Positions 62,550-64,000 of a stretch of 64,000 nucleotides of DNA are shown piece by piece. Position 1 is the first letter of the stretch. Every line of letters begins with the position of its first letter. Position numbers and translations under genes: made by a program. The notes under the pieces are model-generated. The model worked only from the letters and a program-made list of their open reading frames with translations. It did no database searches and was not told the DNA's origin. The DNA is taken from assembly GCA_947652605.1 (NCBI GenBank), contig OX393581.1:32606788-32670787 (forward strand), written 5' to 3'. Origin of the DNA: Elmis aenea. Taxonomy: Eukaryota > Arthropoda > Insecta > Coleoptera > Elmidae.

Positions 62550-64000
62550 TAAGACCTACATATTGTAGTTAATTAAGGATTTTTTTTTCGTGCTAGATAG
62601 TTATATCTTCGATTTGTTTTTTTAAACAGGAATAATTTGCGGTTAATTTTAAAAACAAAAGGAATGCATTTTGTAAATTTGCTTTGTTTATTGAAATATG
62701 GATATTGATGAATTAATTATTGATAACAGGTTTGCACAAAACTCACTTAAAAACCTGACTCAATCTATAATTTTAGACGTGTTTAGTTATTAAACTAATT
62801 TTAAAACCTTAAATAGCGACCACTACAATCAAAAATTGACTATCATCCATAAAACATAAAAAAACAACTGACGTTGTTTTGCTGCACGCATACCATAGTG
62901 CAAAACAATCAGTTTTAAAAAATAGTGCCAAAAATAGCAAAGATATTAAAAAAGGGATTTATTTAGCTTTGGGTAATTTATAATTGTAAAAGAGGTTTAC
63001 AATATTATTTAAACGATTCTGCAGCTTTTATTGGTTTAAAAATGCCAGTTGTGGTGTGCATGTGGTAATTTTAAGCAATTATTTTACTCTATTTAGTTAT
63101 TTTTGCTTAAACATCCTTTTCAAAAAAAAAATAAGCCTCTCGCTTTAATCATAGATAACGCCGTAATTTTTTCTAATCAAACTTATGATAACATATTTTT
63201 TTTACTTGAAATTAATAAGACTACGCTCTTAAAGTTTGGCATAAGTATTTTTTCTTTATATTAAAATTAAAAATTAGATAAGATTGCGTGCTACAAAAAT
63301 GTAACCATTTTCTTGATCAGGCCAGAATAAAATTGGATCAATTGGGTTAATTAAACATAAAAAATAAATAGATGTTTGCTAAATTAGTTAAGCTAATTGT
63401 AAGTCTGCTTTAGGTAATTTTTAGGAACGTTGTTGCTATTCTAATACTTATATTTTTTCTGTAAATAGTATTTTGTGAAATTATGAGCTTTACTAGATTT
63501 TGGTTGTCATGTAGCTTTAAAAGAATTACAACATTAAACATTTTTACGATTTAAAAGTTTAATGCTTAACGTAACGAAAAAAATTTGCATTAGGGTCATG
63601 TAAAAATAAAAATTACTGCAAATTTATCTATAAAACAGCAATTAATCTTCCACTCAATTGCTGTTTCGTGTATTACATAAAAAGCTATTACATTGTAATT
63701 GGTTCTTTCGATATACGTACAGCTCTTTTGTTTTAAAATTATCTGCCAGTCGCCAATTTCCGCATAACCAGTTTGAAAGCGACAGTTGATTACTGCTCAA
63801 AACAAAAATAAGTATAATTATTGCTTGCACAAAACTGGTCTTAACCTGGGAATCAAATTATTAGAGAAACTTTGTCCGAGATAACGTTAAAGCAATTAAA
63901 AACCGGAAGCCGTTTGTTGTAATAACGATAATCGCTATTGATATAACAATTACATTATTAATATTAGAATAGAATTGCGCAGAAACAAAGGAATTACATG
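62550..64000. other. AT-rich DNA, nothing recognised
   Basis: No feature supported to the window edge. Confidence 0.5.

Noticed and set aside
1..64000. Search for tRNA, rRNA or other structured RNA genes
   Set aside because: No cloverleaf or conserved box set was noticed by eye; a tRNAscan or Rfam run could still find something.

Overview
This window looks like insect nuclear DNA, possibly from a beetle (an inference from general character only). It is strongly AT-rich, has widely spaced exons with GT-AG introns as short as 53 bp, and is crowded with degraded eukaryotic transposons: Penelope-like, Jockey-like, mariner, hAT, pogo-like and many TA-flanked elements ending in CAGGGTG. Nothing prokaryotic, plasmid-like or CRISPR-like was seen.

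The one substantial host gene is on the minus strand. Nine coding exons were found between 59765 and 29001, totalling 2,181 codons including the default choices at two uncertain splice sites. All are phase 0. They encode a very Ser/Thr/Pro-rich, mucin-like protein with a basic N-terminal part, a 1,173-codon central exon, short helix-forming segments, and a small conserved-looking C-terminal tail. The first exon (start codon, signal peptide) was not found and probably lies beyond 64000. The central exon can also read through its donor into a stop at 49063 followed by an AATAAA, so a shorter isoform is plausible. A small unassigned ORF (29856-30062) lies inside the last intron on the same strand.

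Layout. 1-4.9 kb: a Jockey-like reverse-transcriptase relic (+) split by a Penelope-like element that carries inverted 72-bp pseudo-LTRs, a 14-bp target duplication and a hammerhead-ribozyme motif. 6.5-9.1 kb: a hAT element with an 8-bp duplication, then an internally deleted CAGGGTG transposon. 9.5-10.3 kb: a 137-bp tandem array. 11 kb: a non-LTR RT fragment. 13.2-15.8 kb: an old repeat interrupted by a palindromic element with 146-bp tandem units and by a foldback element; a second copy at 24.9 kb lacks both. 18-20 kb and 25.8-26.4 kb: Tc1/mariner-type relics. 28.4-59.8 kb: the mucin-like gene, with transposon-filled introns, including a three-level nest (41.7-44.7 kb) and a pogo-like element (45.1-46.1 kb). 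59.8-64 kb: probably intron or upstream DNA, with a hAT C-terminal fragment and one MITE.

The host gene probably makes a secreted or matrix mucin; the rest is mostly a record of nested transposition. No novel defence or metabolic system is claimed. The most noteworthy signals are the ribozyme-bearing Penelope element inside Jockey, the foldback element built from dozens of GGCGTC boxes, the palindrome with its natural empty site, and the alternative 3' end of the mucin-like gene.
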